Source: Lysinibacillus boronitolerans JCM 21713 = 10a = NBRC 103108 (GTDB lineage Bacteria; Bacillota; Bacilli; Bacillales_A; Planococcaceae). Taken from it: a stretch of DNA of 64,000 nt. The notes beneath the pieces were generated by a model. It ran no database searches. It was not told the origin of the DNA and saw only the letters and a list, made by a program, of their open reading frames with translations. The stretch's first letter is position 1; each line of letters begins with the position of its first letter. The stretch spans positions 248,001 through 312,000 of the forward strand of contig NZ_JPVR01000080.1 of assembly GCF_000772935.1 (NCBI RefSeq), written 5' to 3'. Below, piece by piece: positions 18,397-27,551 of the stretch. The position numbers were made by a program, and so were the translations under genes.

Positions 18397-19124
18397 TATG
18401 ATCCCCTCCTCGTTTTACGGGATTTTATCCTAGCACTTTTATTGTGAGAATCACTAATTTGACTAATCAAGCCTATAATCGGTAGCCCTATCAACTCTTC
18501 AATATCTCGCTCTGTCTTGATTGTAGTATCTAAGCTCTCTATTATAATTATGAAGGCAGCACTTAAAACAAAACCAATAAACGAGGCTGCTACAACATAA
18601 AGAGTTTTATTTGGCGCAATCGGTACAGGCTCCTTATCTAATTTTGCAACTGACAAAATATTAACATTATCAACCGTCATTAAAACTTGGATCTCCTCTT
18701 GAAACACATCTGCTATTGTATTGGCAATTTCAACAGCCAATTCTGCTTGCTTGTCTACAACATTAATATTGACGACTTGCGAATTATTGGCACTTGATAC
18801 AGTAATTTGATCCATTAACACTTCAGGTGTGACATCCAAATCTAGCTTATTTATAACTTTAGATAAAATAGCTGAGCTTGTAATGATAATGTTATACGTA
18901 TTAATAAGTCGGAGATCTGTTTCAACCTGTTGTACGCCTAAATGTGGTTGCTCTATATTTTTTTGGTTAACTAAAATTTGCGTTTCTGCCTCATAGGTAG
19001 GTTTTAAAATAAAGATGCTAATAAAGGCCGTAACCAACCCTACGAAAAGTGTAAAACTTATGATAAAAAGAAGATTTTCTCGGACTATTTTCAATATATC
19101 TTGTAATGTGATCGTTTCTTTCAA
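18396..19124 (-). CDS. Wzz/YwqC-like chain-length and kinase modulator protein
   Basis: Polysaccharide copolymerase of 242 residues. An N-terminal Wzz domain begins with a first membrane segment (about residues 15-40, LLFIISFTLFVGLVTAFIS) and the proline-containing KPTYEAETQI. An extracellular part follows, then a second segment about 175-200 (LYVVAASFIGFVLSAAFIII) and a short cytoplasmic tail that activates the BY-kinase. The start is TTG at 19124, with AAGGAG 9 nt upstream; no ATG is better placed. It is the first gene of the EPS operon. The rny terminator just upstream implies its own promoter between 19125 and 19306; I saw only TATACT with a poor -35. Confidence 0.9.
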   Translation of the reverse strand: MKETITLQDILKIVRENLLFIISFTLFVGLVTAFISIFILKPTYEAETQILVNQKNIEQPHLGVQQVETDLRLINTYNIIITSSAILSKVINKLDLDVTPEVLMDQITVSSANNSQVVNINVVDKQAELAVEIANTIADVFQEEIQVLMTVDNVNILSVAKLDKEPVPIAPNKTLYVVAASFIGFVLSAAFIIIIESLDTTIKTERDIEELIGLPIIGLISQISDSHNKSARIKSRKTRRGS

Positions 19125-19306
19125 TGCTCTTCACTCCTTGTCAAAACATAAACCAGTTGTAAAAACGGAGTATAACTAGGCTGGTTAATTTTTAAAAGGT
19201 ATTCATGTTGAGGCTAGTTCACTATGCTTTATTCCATACTATATTGTTGGAATCATCCATTTATTCTTACTGGGTAGATTACATCGAATTTTATTCACAT
19301 ACAAAA

Positions 19307-19338
19307 AGGCATCCCCTGACCTCGGTCAAGGGATGCCT
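19307..19338 (-). terminator. Terminator of rny
   Basis: AGGCATCCC pairs with GGGATGCCT and, after a C/A mismatch, TGACC pairs with GGTCA around a 2-base loop. A run of five T follows on the minus strand. It lies 14 bases past the rny stop and separates rny from the EPS operon. Confidence 0.92.
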
Positions 19339-19351
19339 AATATTTTATTAT

Positions 19352-20911
19352 TTATTTCGCGTATTCCACAGCACGTGTTTCGCGAATAACTGTTACTTTA
19401 ATATGACCTGGATAATCGAGTTCTTCCTCAATACGTTTGCGAATATCACGTGCAAGACGATGAGAGGCTAAATCATCAATTTTTTCAGGTTGTACAATAA
19501 TACGAATTTCACGTCCAGCTTGAATCGCAAAAGATTTTTCTACGCCATCATAGCTTTCTGAAATTTCCTCTAACTTTTCAAGTCTGCGGATATAGTTTTC
19601 AAGTGTTTCACTACGTGCACCTGGACGAGCTGCTGATAATGCATCAGCTGCAGCGACTAATACCGCAATAACAGATGTTGCTTCAGTATCACCATGATGC
19701 GAGGCAATACTATTAATAACAACTGGGTGTTCCTTATATTTTGTTGCTAATTCCACACCAATTTCGACGTGGCTTCCTTCAACTTCATGGTCAATTGCTT
19801 TTCCAATATCATGTAATAAGCCTGCACGGCGAGCCAATGCTACATCTTCGCCAAGTTCAGCAGCGAGTAATCCTGCCAAATGTGCAACTTCAATTGAATG
19901 TTTTAGGACGTTTTGTCCATAGCTTGTACGATATTTCATGCGGCCTAAAATTTTCATTAAATCTGGATGTAAGTTATGAATACCAATTTCAAATGTAGTT
20001 TGCTCACCTGTTTCGCGGATTTGTTCATCCACTTCACGTCGAGCTTTTTCCACCATTTCCTCAATACGAGCTGGGTGAATACGACCATCCTGTACAAGTT
20101 TTTCAAGTGCAAGTCGTGCTGTTTCACGGCGAATTGGATCAAAGCCTGATAATATAACCGCTTCTGGCGTATCATCAATAATTAAATCAATTCCTGTTAA
20201 CGTTTCCAATGTGCGGATATTACGGCCTTCACGACCAATAATACGTCCCTTCATTTCATCATTTGGCAAGTTCACAACAGATACAGTTGTTTCTGCTACG
20301 TGATCTGCAGCAAAGCGTTGTAGTGCTAATGATAAAATTTCACGTGCTTTTTTATCTGAGTCTTCTTTCGCACGTGTTTCAGCTTCCTTCGTCATCACAG
20401 CAATATCAGTTGATAACTCTTTTTCTACTTCATTGAGGATAATTGATTTAGCTTCATCCCTAGTTAAAGCAGAAATACGTTCTAGCTCTGTTTTTTGTGA
20501 TGCCATGAGCTCGTCCACTTTGCTCTCCATCTGTTCAATATGCTGTTGTCTTTCAGCTAGAGCTTGTTCTTTGCGCTCTAAGCCAGCTTCTCTCTTATTT
20601 AGAGCATCATCTTTGCGATCAAGATTCTCTTCTCTTTGCAATAAACGGTTCTCTTGTTTTTGAAGTTCTAAACGACGTTCACGAATGTCATTTTCAGCTT
20701 CAGTACGAAATTTGTGAGTTTCATCTTTGGCTTCAAGTAGTGCTTCTTTTTTCATTGCCTCCGCTTCTCGTTTTCCTTCTTCAACGATTGTTTCAGCGAC
20801 ATGTTTAGCACCAGTGATTTTTGAGTCATTCACTTTTTTCATGTAGATATAGCTAACAGCGGCACCAACGATGAGTCCAAGCAAAGCGGAGATGATAGTA
20901 ATTCCATCCAT
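19352..20911 (-). CDS. rny: Ribonuclease Y
   Basis: Membrane-anchored endoribonuclease of 519 residues that starts mRNA decay and processing. It has an N-terminal membrane segment ([20 protein letters not shown], about residues 4-23), a long coiled coil (about 30-205), a KH domain with [13 protein letters not shown], and an HD domain with [12 protein letters not shown]. The ATG at 20911 has AGGAGG 7 nt upstream. In B. subtilis it is next to ymdB, with which it acts in biofilm control; here the EPS operon lies between them. Confidence 0.96.
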   Translation of the reverse strand: MDGITIISALLGLIVGAAVSYIYMKKVNDSKITGAKHVAETIVEEGKREAEAMKKEALLEAKDETHKFRTEAENDIRERRLELQKQENRLLQREENLDRKDDALNKREAGLERKEQALAERQQHIEQMESKVDELMASQKTELERISALTRDEAKSIILNEVEKELSTDIAVMTKEAETRAKEDSDKKAREILSLALQRFAADHVAETTVSVVNLPNDEMKGRIIGREGRNIRTLETLTGIDLIIDDTPEAVILSGFDPIRRETARLALEKLVQDGRIHPARIEEMVEKARREVDEQIRETGEQTTFEIGIHNLHPDLMKILGRMKYRTSYGQNVLKHSIEVAHLAGLLAAELGEDVALARRAGLLHDIGKAIDHEVEGSHVEIGVELATKYKEHPVVINSIASHHGDTEATSVIAVLVAAADALSAARPGARSETLENYIRRLEKLEEISESYDGVEKSFAIQAGREIRIIVQPEKIDDLASHRLARDIRKRIEEELDYPGHIKVTVIRETRAVEYAK

Positions 20912-21392
20912 ATGAACACCTCCTCTTGCTATTTGGGTATTACAGTTTCAGTCGGCGCATACATCTATGTCGCCTTAGCTAAAATGCACCAGATTTTGTT
21001 AGAATTTGTGCAAAACCCGTTTCATTGGCCAAAGGCATTATCTTCATCCAGTAGGCGTTTAGACATCCATTTTAAAGGACAATTCACTATAAAACATTTG
21101 CTAAATGAAGATAAAATGTACTGCCTATTTAAAGTCATAATTCAGAAATTATACATATTTAATTGTATAGCTAGCCTCAAGCTCTGTCAAGGATAGTCGG
21201 GCGTCTGTTCGCCACCTTAGCCAAAAAAAAGTAAGTCCTATCCATTCAGCGAATTTTTTTCCTATTACTATTTCACTAGAAAATTTTCACGTTAAATACA
21301 ATTAATAAAAAAACAGTACATTAGAAATAAACACCGAAGTACATAGCTTCTCTCTTATTATGTGTAAAAATTTAAGAATATAGACAAAAAAA
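20912..21392. other. Long rny upstream region with a duplicated hairpin motif
   Basis: This roughly 480-base stretch has no gene I can support. Two related motifs stand in the same orientation: 20949-20984 (CAGTCGGCG, spacer, CGCCTTAGCTAAAA) and 21195-21230 (AGTCGGGCG, spacer, CGCCACCTTAGCCAAAA). Each can fold through its GGCG/CGCC arms. A 94-codon plus-strand frame here lacks a ribosome binding site and looks accidental. The rny promoter must lie here but I could not fix it. Confidence 0.4.
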
Positions 21393-21426
21393 TGCATTGC
21401 CCCCTCAATAAAGTGGGAACAATGCA
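21393..21426 (-). terminator. Terminator of recA
   Basis: TGCATTG pairs with CAATGCA, with an inner CCCCC/GTGGG-type stem, followed on the minus strand by a run of T residues (seven A on the plus strand at about 21386-21392). It lies 13 bases past the recA stop. Confidence 0.85.
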
Positions 21427-21438
21427 ATCATTCATTAA

Positions 21439-22503
21439 TTATTCTTCTTCAAGAAGTAACATTAATTCTTCATCCATCTCTTCTTCATCATCATGTGCAG
21501 CAATTGTATAAGAAGAAGCCGCAATACCATAGGAAGCTCGGATTTTGTTTGCTATGTCTTCCAGGACAGCAGTATTTTCCTTTAAATACTGTTTAGCATT
21601 TTCTCGTCCTTGACCTAAGCGCTCATCGCCATATGCATACCAAGAACCGCTTTTTTGTACAATGTCTAATTCCACACCTAAATCGACTGTTTCGCCTTCT
21701 TTAGAAATTCCTTCTCCATACATAATATCTACTTCAGCTGTACGGAAAGGTGGTGCTACTTTATTTTTAACAATTTTAATTTTAGTTCGGTTACCAACAA
21801 TATCATTACCTTGTTTAATAGCTTCTGCACGACGCACTTCTAAACGGACAGAGCTGTAGAATTTAAGTGCACGTCCACCTGGTGTTGTTTCTGGATTACC
21901 GAACATAACACCAATTTTTTCACGAACTTGGTTAATGAATATAGCAATCGTTTTTGATTTATTAATTGCACCTGATAGTTTACGTAAAGCTTGAGACATT
22001 AAACGGGCTTGTAAGCCGACATGAGAGTCACCCATATCCCCTTCAATTTCAGCTTTTGGTACTAAGGCAGCAACAGAGTCAATTACGATAATATCAATAG
22101 CACCACTACGCACTAATGCTTCTGCGATTTCAAGTGCTTGTTCACCTGTGTCAGGCTGTGATAATAATAGCTCATCAATATTAACACCTAATTTTTGTGC
22201 ATAGATTGGGTCTAATGCATGCTCAGCATCGATAAATGCTGCTTGTCCACCTGTTGCTTGTACTTCAGCAATGGCATGCAGAGCAACAGTTGTTTTACCA
22301 GATGATTCTGGACCGTATACTTCAATAATACGTCCACGTGGATATCCACCCACTCCTAATGCAGCATCAAGTGCAAGTGAACCACTTGAAGATGTGGCAA
22401 TTTCTAAATCGGTTTTTTCACCGAGTTTCATGATGGAACCTTTACCAAAATTCTTTTCAATTTGTTTTAGAGCCTGTTCTAAGGCTGCTTTACGATCACT
22501 CAT
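21439..22503 (-). CDS. recA: Recombinase RecA
   Basis: RecA of 354 residues, the usual Bacillales length (B. subtilis 348). Walker A is GPESSGKT (residues 64-71), Walker B is [10 protein letters not shown], loop L1 contains [20 protein letters not shown], and loop L2 contains [21 protein letters not shown]. An acidic tail, [15 protein letters not shown], closes the protein. It forms the strand-exchange filament and triggers LexA cleavage. GGAGG lies 7 nt before the ATG, and a promoter with a LexA site is just upstream. Confidence 0.98.
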   Translation of the reverse strand: MSDRKAALEQALKQIEKNFGKGSIMKLGEKTDLEIATSSSGSLALDAALGVGGYPRGRIIEVYGPESSGKTTVALHAIAEVQATGGQAAFIDAEHALDPIYAQKLGVNIDELLLSQPDTGEQALEIAEALVRSGAIDIIVIDSVAALVPKAEIEGDMGDSHVGLQARLMSQALRKLSGAINKSKTIAIFINQVREKIGVMFGNPETTPGGRALKFYSSVRLEVRRAEAIKQGNDIVGNRTKIKIVKNKVAPPFRTAEVDIMYGEGISKEGETVDLGVELDIVQKSGSWYAYGDERLGQGRENAKQYLKENTAVLEDIANKIRASYGIAASSYTIAAHDDEEEMDEELMLLLEEE

Positions 22504-22548
22504 TCATTTTCCTCCTTCGAAAACTGTTCACTGTTTTTATCTATCTCT

Positions 22549-22599
22549 ACTATACTTGTTTTTGAGAAAACACGCAAGAAAAAAGCGAACATTTATTCG
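22549..22599 (-). promoter_or_regulatory. recA promoter with LexA (SOS) box
   Basis: On the minus strand TTGCGT (22577-22572) and TATAGT (22554-22549) are separated by exactly 17 bp. Eight bp upstream of the -35 is CGAACATTTATTCG on the plus strand (22586-22599), matching the Gram-positive SOS box CGAACRNRYGTTCG at 12 of 14 positions. Damage-inducible repression by LexA is expected. Confidence 0.78.
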
Positions 22600-22664
22600 A
22601 TTTTCCTTCAAAATAAAAATTTGGATAGTTTTCCTCTACCCAAATTCCTATGTTTTACTCTATT

Positions 22665-23924
22665 TTAATAACGTTTTGTGTAGCCACGTTCTTCTAACAG
22701 CTGCATTAAATAGTGGCATGTAAATTTCACCGCACGGAGTCGATTCGTATTCCGCATGCCTGATAAATGAAGTAAATATGTAAGCGGCTCCTCATCATTT
22801 ATGGCAATACCAATCCAAACAGTACCTACTGGCTGATGATCATGCGCAGTGGGACCTGCTTCTCCTGTAAGGCCAATCCCAATATTTGTAGCAAATTTCT
22901 CACGAACAGCACTTGCCATGGCCGCCGCACACTCAGCACTCACAACACCATGTGTATCAATTAATTCTTGTGAAATGCCTAGCTGTTTTACTTTCGCATC
23001 TGCTGCATAGGTAACAACGCCTCCTATAAGAGCATTGCCTACCCCTGGAATTTCCGCAAGCTCAGATTGAAATAACCCAGCAGTTAAACTTTCTGCAGCC
23101 GCGATTGTTAGCTTATTATCCAATAGCATTTCTACCGTTTTTGAGGCAAGGGAATCATCATCTACACCATATTGATAATCACCAACAAGTGCTTGTATTT
23201 CCGCAACCTTTGCCTTAATAAGCTCCCTAGCTTGCTGCTCTGTTGCGGCTTTAGCTGTTACGCGTAACGTTACCTCACCATCAGAAGCAAGTGGAGCAAC
23301 TGTTGGATTGGTTTGTGCATCTAAAATATTTTGAACTTGTACTTCAAGCTCGGCCTCACCAATTCCATAAAATCGCATAACATGTGATGCAATGATCCCT
23401 CCATCATTAAGCATCGCAGCAAGTTTAGGTTTAGCCTCAAATTGAAACATTGGTTCTAACTCTTTTGGAGGTCCTGGTAATAAAATATAAGTGCGATCAC
23501 TTTTTGTGAAGATCATACCTGGAGCCATTCCATGGTGATTAGCTAATACTTCACTCCCTGCTAAAATTAATGCCTGTTTACGATTATTTTCCGTCATTGG
23601 ACGTCCTCGTTTAGCAAAAAATTGCTCAATATACGTCAATGCTACTTCATCAAACTCAAGAGAAACACCAAGATGACGTGCAATCGTTTCCTTCGTTAAA
23701 TCATCTTTTGTTGGACCCAGTCCTCCCGAAAAAATAATGAGATCTGCACGAGACTCTGCCACTTCGATAGCTTGCTCTAAACGCTTTGCATTATCGCCCA
23801 CTACGGTATGATAAAAAACGTTGATGCCAAGCTCGGATAGCTGGCTTGAGATAAATCTCGCATTTGTATTCGTAATTTGACCTAATAATAGTTCTGAGCC
23901 AACCGCAAGAATTTCAGCATTCAT
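22665..23924 (-). CDS. cinA: Competence/damage-inducible protein CinA
   Basis: Protein of 419 residues with the N-terminal molybdopterin-binding-like (COG1058) domain, marked by EILAVGSELLLGQITNTNA and SGGLGPTKDDLTKE. The C-terminal CinA domain, a pyridine-nucleotide (NMN) deamidase in family members, shows AAESLTAGL, GVVTYAADAK and GLTGEAGP. I chose ATG at 23924 with AAAGG upstream; the 13-codon extension overlaps pgsA. cinA preceding recA is the standard order. Confidence 0.95.
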   Translation of the reverse strand: MNAEILAVGSELLLGQITNTNARFISSQLSELGINVFYHTVVGDNAKRLEQAIEVAESRADLIIFSGGLGPTKDDLTKETIARHLGVSLEFDEVALTYIEQFFAKRGRPMTENNRKQALILAGSEVLANHHGMAPGMIFTKSDRTYILLPGPPKELEPMFQFEAKPKLAAMLNDGGIIASHVMRFYGIGEAELEVQVQNILDAQTNPTVAPLASDGEVTLRVTAKAATEQQARELIKAKVAEIQALVGDYQYGVDDDSLASKTVEMLLDNKLTIAAAESLTAGLFQSELAEIPGVGNALIGGVVTYAADAKVKQLGISQELIDTHGVVSAECAAAMASAVREKFATNIGIGLTGEAGPTAHDHQPVGTVWIGIAINDEEPLTYLLHLSGMRNTNRLRAVKFTCHYLMQLLEERGYTKRY

Positions 23925-23940
23925 GATCCCAAGACCTTTC

Positions 23941-24519
23941 TTATTTAGACTCAAGTAATACACGTCGATTTAGATAGAAATAATCCCACCCTGACCAAAG
24001 TGTAAAGAACAATGCAATATAGAGCATGATTGTATCAAATGGAATACCAACCAATGTAAAGATTGTATTGTGTAAAAGAGCAGCAGCAATCGCTACAATT
24101 TGTGCCCAAGTTTTAATTTTACCAAGCTGATTGGCAGCGACCACTTCTCCTCCACCTGCCAAAATCAAACGTAAACCCGTAACAGCAAATTCACGACTAA
24201 TAATAATGATAATTACCCAAGCAGGTGCCATCTTAAGCTCGACCATTAAAATAAAGGCTGCTGAGACAAGTAACTTGTCAGCTAAGGGATCTAAAAATTT
24301 CCCAAATGTAGTCACAAGGTTATACTTACGTGCGTAATAACCATCCACCCAATCGGTTGTTGAAGCAAAGATAAAAATAAGTGCACCTATAAAATGATGG
24401 ATTGGCATCTCTGCACCAAAAAGCGATAATGTTCCCCAGCCAAAATCAAACATCATAACAATGACAAAGAATGGAATAAGCAAGATTCGAGAGATGGTAA
24501 TTTTATTTGGAATGTTCAT
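23941..24519 (-). CDS. pgsA: CDP-diacylglycerol--glycerol-3-phosphate 3-phosphatidyltransferase
   Basis: Membrane enzyme of 192 residues that makes phosphatidylglycerol phosphate. The CDP-alcohol phosphotransferase motif is complete: DWVDGYYARKYN, then GKFLDPLADK, giving the DG..AR...G...D...D pattern. It has about four to six hydrophobic segments. I chose ATG at 24519 (MNIPNKITISR), preceded by GAAAGGTG about 8 nt upstream. It lies between rodZ-like ymfM and cinA, as in B. subtilis. Confidence 0.96.
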   Translation of the reverse strand: MNIPNKITISRILLIPFFVIVMMFDFGWGTLSLFGAEMPIHHFIGALIFIFASTTDWVDGYYARKYNLVTTFGKFLDPLADKLLVSAAFILMVELKMAPAWVIIIIISREFAVTGLRLILAGGGEVVAANQLGKIKTWAQIVAIAAALLHNTIFTLVGIPFDTIMLYIALFFTLWSGWDYFYLNRRVLLESK

Positions 24520-24566
24520 TTTTCTAACACCTTTCATGATGAAAGAAAGTAGTCATCATAGGATGA

Positions 24567-25493
24567 CTACTGTTCTTTATTGAAATTGATGACGATATTT
24601 TGCGTTACAATTTGTTGTGCATACGTTAGAAGTTCGTCATTAATATAGATTTTAGCTTGCGTTGAATTACCGAGACGAATACGAACATAGTTTTGTGTTG
24701 AGGCGTCAAATTCAACTACTTCCCCGGCATTATAGACACGCGTATCTGTTAAGATTTCTTGTTGCTGTTGATTGCGAATACCAACAAATGTAGGGCCTGA
24801 TATTTCGATTTTAAGTTTCATTGTATCCGTCCCTGTTAACGTATAAGAAGTTGTCGCTCCATCTGCTTCAACAGTACCCGCGGAAATTGTTTGCTTCATC
24901 TCTTCAGTTTGATCAGTGTCATCTTCATCAGTTGGTGTTTCTTCTGTAGCTTTTGTATCATCTTTATCTTTATCATTTTTCTGTGCATCTTTATTTTCTT
25001 GTTCTTTTTTATCCTTCTCACTATCAATTGGATTGACATTTGTGTCATATTCCATCTCAGGAGTTGGATTTACTTCTTCGCTTGTCCCTGGACTGTTTTT
25101 TGATTGCCATAGCACCCATATAGCCACAATAATGACTACAATAAATAAAGCAACAATGATTTTTGGCATAGCCTCCATCATTTTATTCGAAGGGCCTTTC
25201 GTTACTTTTCTTCTGCTAGGGCTATTCGTCATCGATTGACTTACTTGATCATTTGGAGTGCTCGGTAGTTCATTTTTATATGTCTCTAAAATTTCTTCCG
25301 CGTCCAAACCAACAGCTTCTGCATATTGTTTAATAAAAGCTCGTACATAAAACGAGCCAGGCATAATGGAATAATTGCCCTCTTCAATTCCTACTAAATA
25401 ACGTTTTTGAATTTTCGTTATTTCTTGTAAATCGTCTAAGCTGTAGCCTTTAGACAGTCTCGCCTCTTTCAGTCGAGTCCCTAATTCTGCCAC
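24567..25493 (-). CDS. ymfM: RodZ-like helix-turn-helix membrane protein (YmfM)
   Basis: Cell-shape protein of the RodZ family, about 308 residues. An N-terminal Cro/C1-type helix-turn-helix covers about residues 3-70 (LGTRLKEARLSKGYSLDDL). A single membrane segment follows near 105-128 (IIVALFIVVIIVAIWVLW), then a very acidic low-complexity linker rich in Asp, Glu and Lys, and a C-terminal DUF4115-type domain outside the membrane. I chose GTG at 25493 because AGGTG lies 6 nt upstream. RodZ links MreB to the cell-wall elongation machinery. Confidence 0.9.
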   Translation of the reverse strand: MAELGTRLKEARLSKGYSLDDLQEITKIQKRYLVGIEEGNYSIMPGSFYVRAFIKQYAEAVGLDAEEILETYKNELPSTPNDQVSQSMTNSPSRRKVTKGPSNKMMEAMPKIIVALFIVVIIVAIWVLWQSKNSPGTSEEVNPTPEMEYDTNVNPIDSEKDKKEQENKDAQKNDKDKDDTKATEETPTDEDDTDQTEEMKQTISAGTVEADGATTSYTLTGTDTMKLKIEISGPTFVGIRNQQQQEILTDTRVYNAGEVVEFDASTQNYVRIRLGNSTQAKIYINDELLTYAQQIVTQNIVINFNKEQ

Positions 25494-25518
25494 TAATAAC
25501 ACCTACTTTAACATCAAA

Positions 25519-26307
25519 TTAAAAATTAAATCCACCAAAAGAATCGGATTCGGACATATGATTTTTTTCCATTATTTCATAAGTAATTTCTTCATCAGTG
25601 TGATGACGTAATTCAATGATATAATCAAAATCCTCTATTTTATATTCTGAGTGCTGAACAAACATATCTGGATGCTCTACAACTTTTATACAAGGCATAT
25701 TCATCATTTCACGCACTAATTGCAAATGTTTCTCATCAGATGAACGTCGAGTCACAATACCATCTAGAATAAAAATATTGTTACGACTAAATTCATCTCC
25801 CACAAGCTTATTACGAACTGTTTGCTTAATCATTGTAGATGATAAAAAGATCCACTTTTTATTGGCGCAGACACTTGCGGCTACTATGGATTCAGTTTTT
25901 CCCACACGTGGCATCCCACGAATACCAATCAGCTTATGCCCCTCTTTTTTAAAGAGCTCTGCCATAAAGTCAACTAAAATACCTAGTTCGTCTCTTACGA
26001 AATGGAATGTGTTTTTTTCGTCTGCATCTCGAGGAATATAACGACCATGCCTAATGGCTAATCGGTCACGAAGTTTTGGTTGTCGAAATTTGGTTACGTT
26101 AATATGTTCCATTGTCGAAACAATTGTACGAAAACGCTCAATTGCCTCATCATTGTCTGTATGCACTAACATACCACGTCGATCCTCATCTACACCATTT
26201 ATTGATATAATATTGACACGAAGCATCCCTAAAAGTGAAGCAATATCTCCTAATAATCCAGGGCGATTCACCTGAATTTCATATTCAAAGTACCAATCGC
26301 TCAACAC
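25519..26307 (-). CDS. ymfK: YmfK family protein (DUF3388)
   Basis: Conserved Bacillales protein of 262 residues and unproven function. The N-terminal part (about 1-75, FEYEIQVNRPGLLGDIASLLG) resembles an ACT domain. The middle contains GIRGMPRVGKTESIVAAS, which looks like a P-loop (GMPRVGKTE). The C-terminus ends SDSFGGFNF. The start codon appears to be GTG at 26307 with AGGGA upstream; a TTG one codon later is possible. It is between ymfJ and ymfM, its usual place. Confidence 0.88.
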   Translation of the reverse strand: MLSDWYFEYEIQVNRPGLLGDIASLLGMLRVNIISINGVDEDRRGMLVHTDNDEAIERFRTIVSTMEHINVTKFRQPKLRDRLAIRHGRYIPRDADEKNTFHFVRDELGILVDFMAELFKKEGHKLIGIRGMPRVGKTESIVAASVCANKKWIFLSSTMIKQTVRNKLVGDEFSRNNIFILDGIVTRRSSDEKHLQLVREMMNMPCIKVVEHPDMFVQHSEYKIEDFDYIIELRHHTDEEITYEIMEKNHMSESDSFGGFNF

Positions 26308-26490
26308 ACTCGTTCCCTTCCTATTAGTTAACGTAAAAAATCCTTTATAAGTTCCATCATAGCTGATTTTTTATGTAATGGAAAGTTAGAATACATGGAA
26401 TTACAGCGTTATTTGCTAATTTTTTTTGACGCCTGTTAAAAGGCTTACATATGTTCCCGTTTTTACAGATAAAAAGTTTATTGTATAACA

Positions 26491-26517
26491 AAAAGAGGAG
26501 ATTGGCTCTCCTCTTTT
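26491..26517 (-). terminator. Terminator downstream of ymfJ
   Basis: A perfect 11-bp stem (AAAAGAGGAGA with TCTCCTCTTTT) with loop TTGGC lies on the plus strand 3 bases from the ymfJ stop at 26520. The stem carries its own A/T ends, so it can end transcription on the minus strand with a U4 tail. Confidence 0.75.
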
Positions 26518-26519
26518 AT

Positions 26520-26777
26520 TTACTGCACATGCTTATTTTGTACAAGCTTAATGACACAATTCGCTAATGCATGTTTTTCATCTTCAGAGGCAACGCCCCA
26601 TAAATCCGACAGCACTCGCTCTTGTTCGTTTTTAGGATCGACATTTGTCGCCAAATATTCCCCAATTTGGACAGCAGCCGTTTGAATCATTTTCTTCGGC
26701 ATACCGCTTGATTCAGCTTGCATAACGTTTTGCCCTAAAAACGATGTCCATTTTTGCCAGTTTTCTAAAATGGTCAT
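26520..26777 (-). CDS. ymfJ: YmfJ family protein (DUF3243)
   Basis: Small cytoplasmic protein of 85 residues with the DUF3243 signature NWQKWTSFLGQNVMQAESSG and ATNVDPKNEQERVLSDLW. The family is conserved in Bacillales between ymfI and ymfK. No catalytic motif is visible and the function is unknown. The ATG has AGGAGG upstream. It lies 45 bases from ymfI and is followed by a terminator. Confidence 0.9.
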   Translation of the reverse strand: MTILENWQKWTSFLGQNVMQAESSGMPKKMIQTAAVQIGEYLATNVDPKNEQERVLSDLWGVASEDEKHALANCVIKLVQNKHVQ

Positions 26778-26822
26778 ATTCTTCCTCCTCCTTTACACAA
26801 GTAGTATGTGCAAAAGAGATTA

Positions 26823-27551
26823 TTATATGTACCAGCCTCCATTTAATCGTACGATTTGTCCTGTCACATAATCAGCTTTACCAGACAAATAAAAACGTAC
26901 CATTTCAGCCACATCCCTTGTTTGTCCAATGGAACCTAGTGGGATATCGTCCAAAATGTATTGAAGCTCTTCTTGACTTAGATGGCTGTTCATTGAGGTA
27001 TTTATAAAGCCAGGAGCAATAGCATTCACTCTAATCCGAGATAATGCCGCTTCTTTTGCATAGGATTTAACAAAAGCATGTTGCGCACCCTTAACAGTTG
27101 CATAAAGTGCCTCCCCTGCTGAGCCAGCCTCTCCCCAAATGGAACCTATAAATAGTACATAGCTTACTTCATGCTTGCGAAGTTTTCCAGAAAGTAAAGC
27201 TGTTAATCTCATAGGATTTTGAACATGAACACGCCATAAAGCATCCATATCCTCCACTGTCGTATCTTCGAGCAATGAATAATGGGCTTGTCCATTGGCA
27301 AAAACAATTGCCTGCACATTGAAAATTTGCGCGGCTACTAATTCTGCTCCATTAACGATTGAAAAATCCCCCTGTACAAGCATAAATTCTTGTGCAGGGA
27401 AATTTTCGGAAAGCATTTCACATAATCTCTGTGCCGCATTTTGATTGTTTGAATAATGTACATAGATGGACCAGCCGTCCTCAGCTAAGCTTTGACAAAT
27501 GGCGTGACCGATATCACCTGATGCACCTAAAACAAGGGCAAATTTTTTCAC
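26823..27551 (-). CDS. ymfI: Elongation factor P 5-aminopentanone reductase
   Basis: Short-chain dehydrogenase of 242 residues. The NADPH-binding motif is LGASGDIGHAI and the active site is YATVKGA with the YxxxK pattern; GFINTSM and a C-terminal TGQIVRLNGGWYI complete the fold. In B. subtilis YmfI reduces the 5-aminopentanone on Lys32 of EF-P to 5-aminopentanol, which helps translation through polyproline. The start overlaps the ymfH stop by 4 nt. The specific role is taken from synteny plus family. Confidence 0.9.
   Translation of the reverse strand: MKKFALVLGASGDIGHAICQSLAEDGWSIYVHYSNNQNAAQRLCEMLSENFPAQEFMLVQGDFSIVNGAELVAAQIFNVQAIVFANGQAHYSLLEDTTVEDMDALWRVHVQNPMRLTALLSGKLRKHEVSYVLFIGSIWGEAGSAGEALYATVKGAQHAFVKSYAKEAALSRIRVNAIAPGFINTSMNSHLSQEELQYILDDIPLGSIGQTRDVAEMVRFYLSGKADYVTGQIVRLNGGWYI

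Noticed and set aside
20912-21196. 94-codon plus-strand frame upstream of rny
   Set aside because: No ribosome binding site before its ATG, unusual composition, and it runs over the rny leader motifs; looks accidental.
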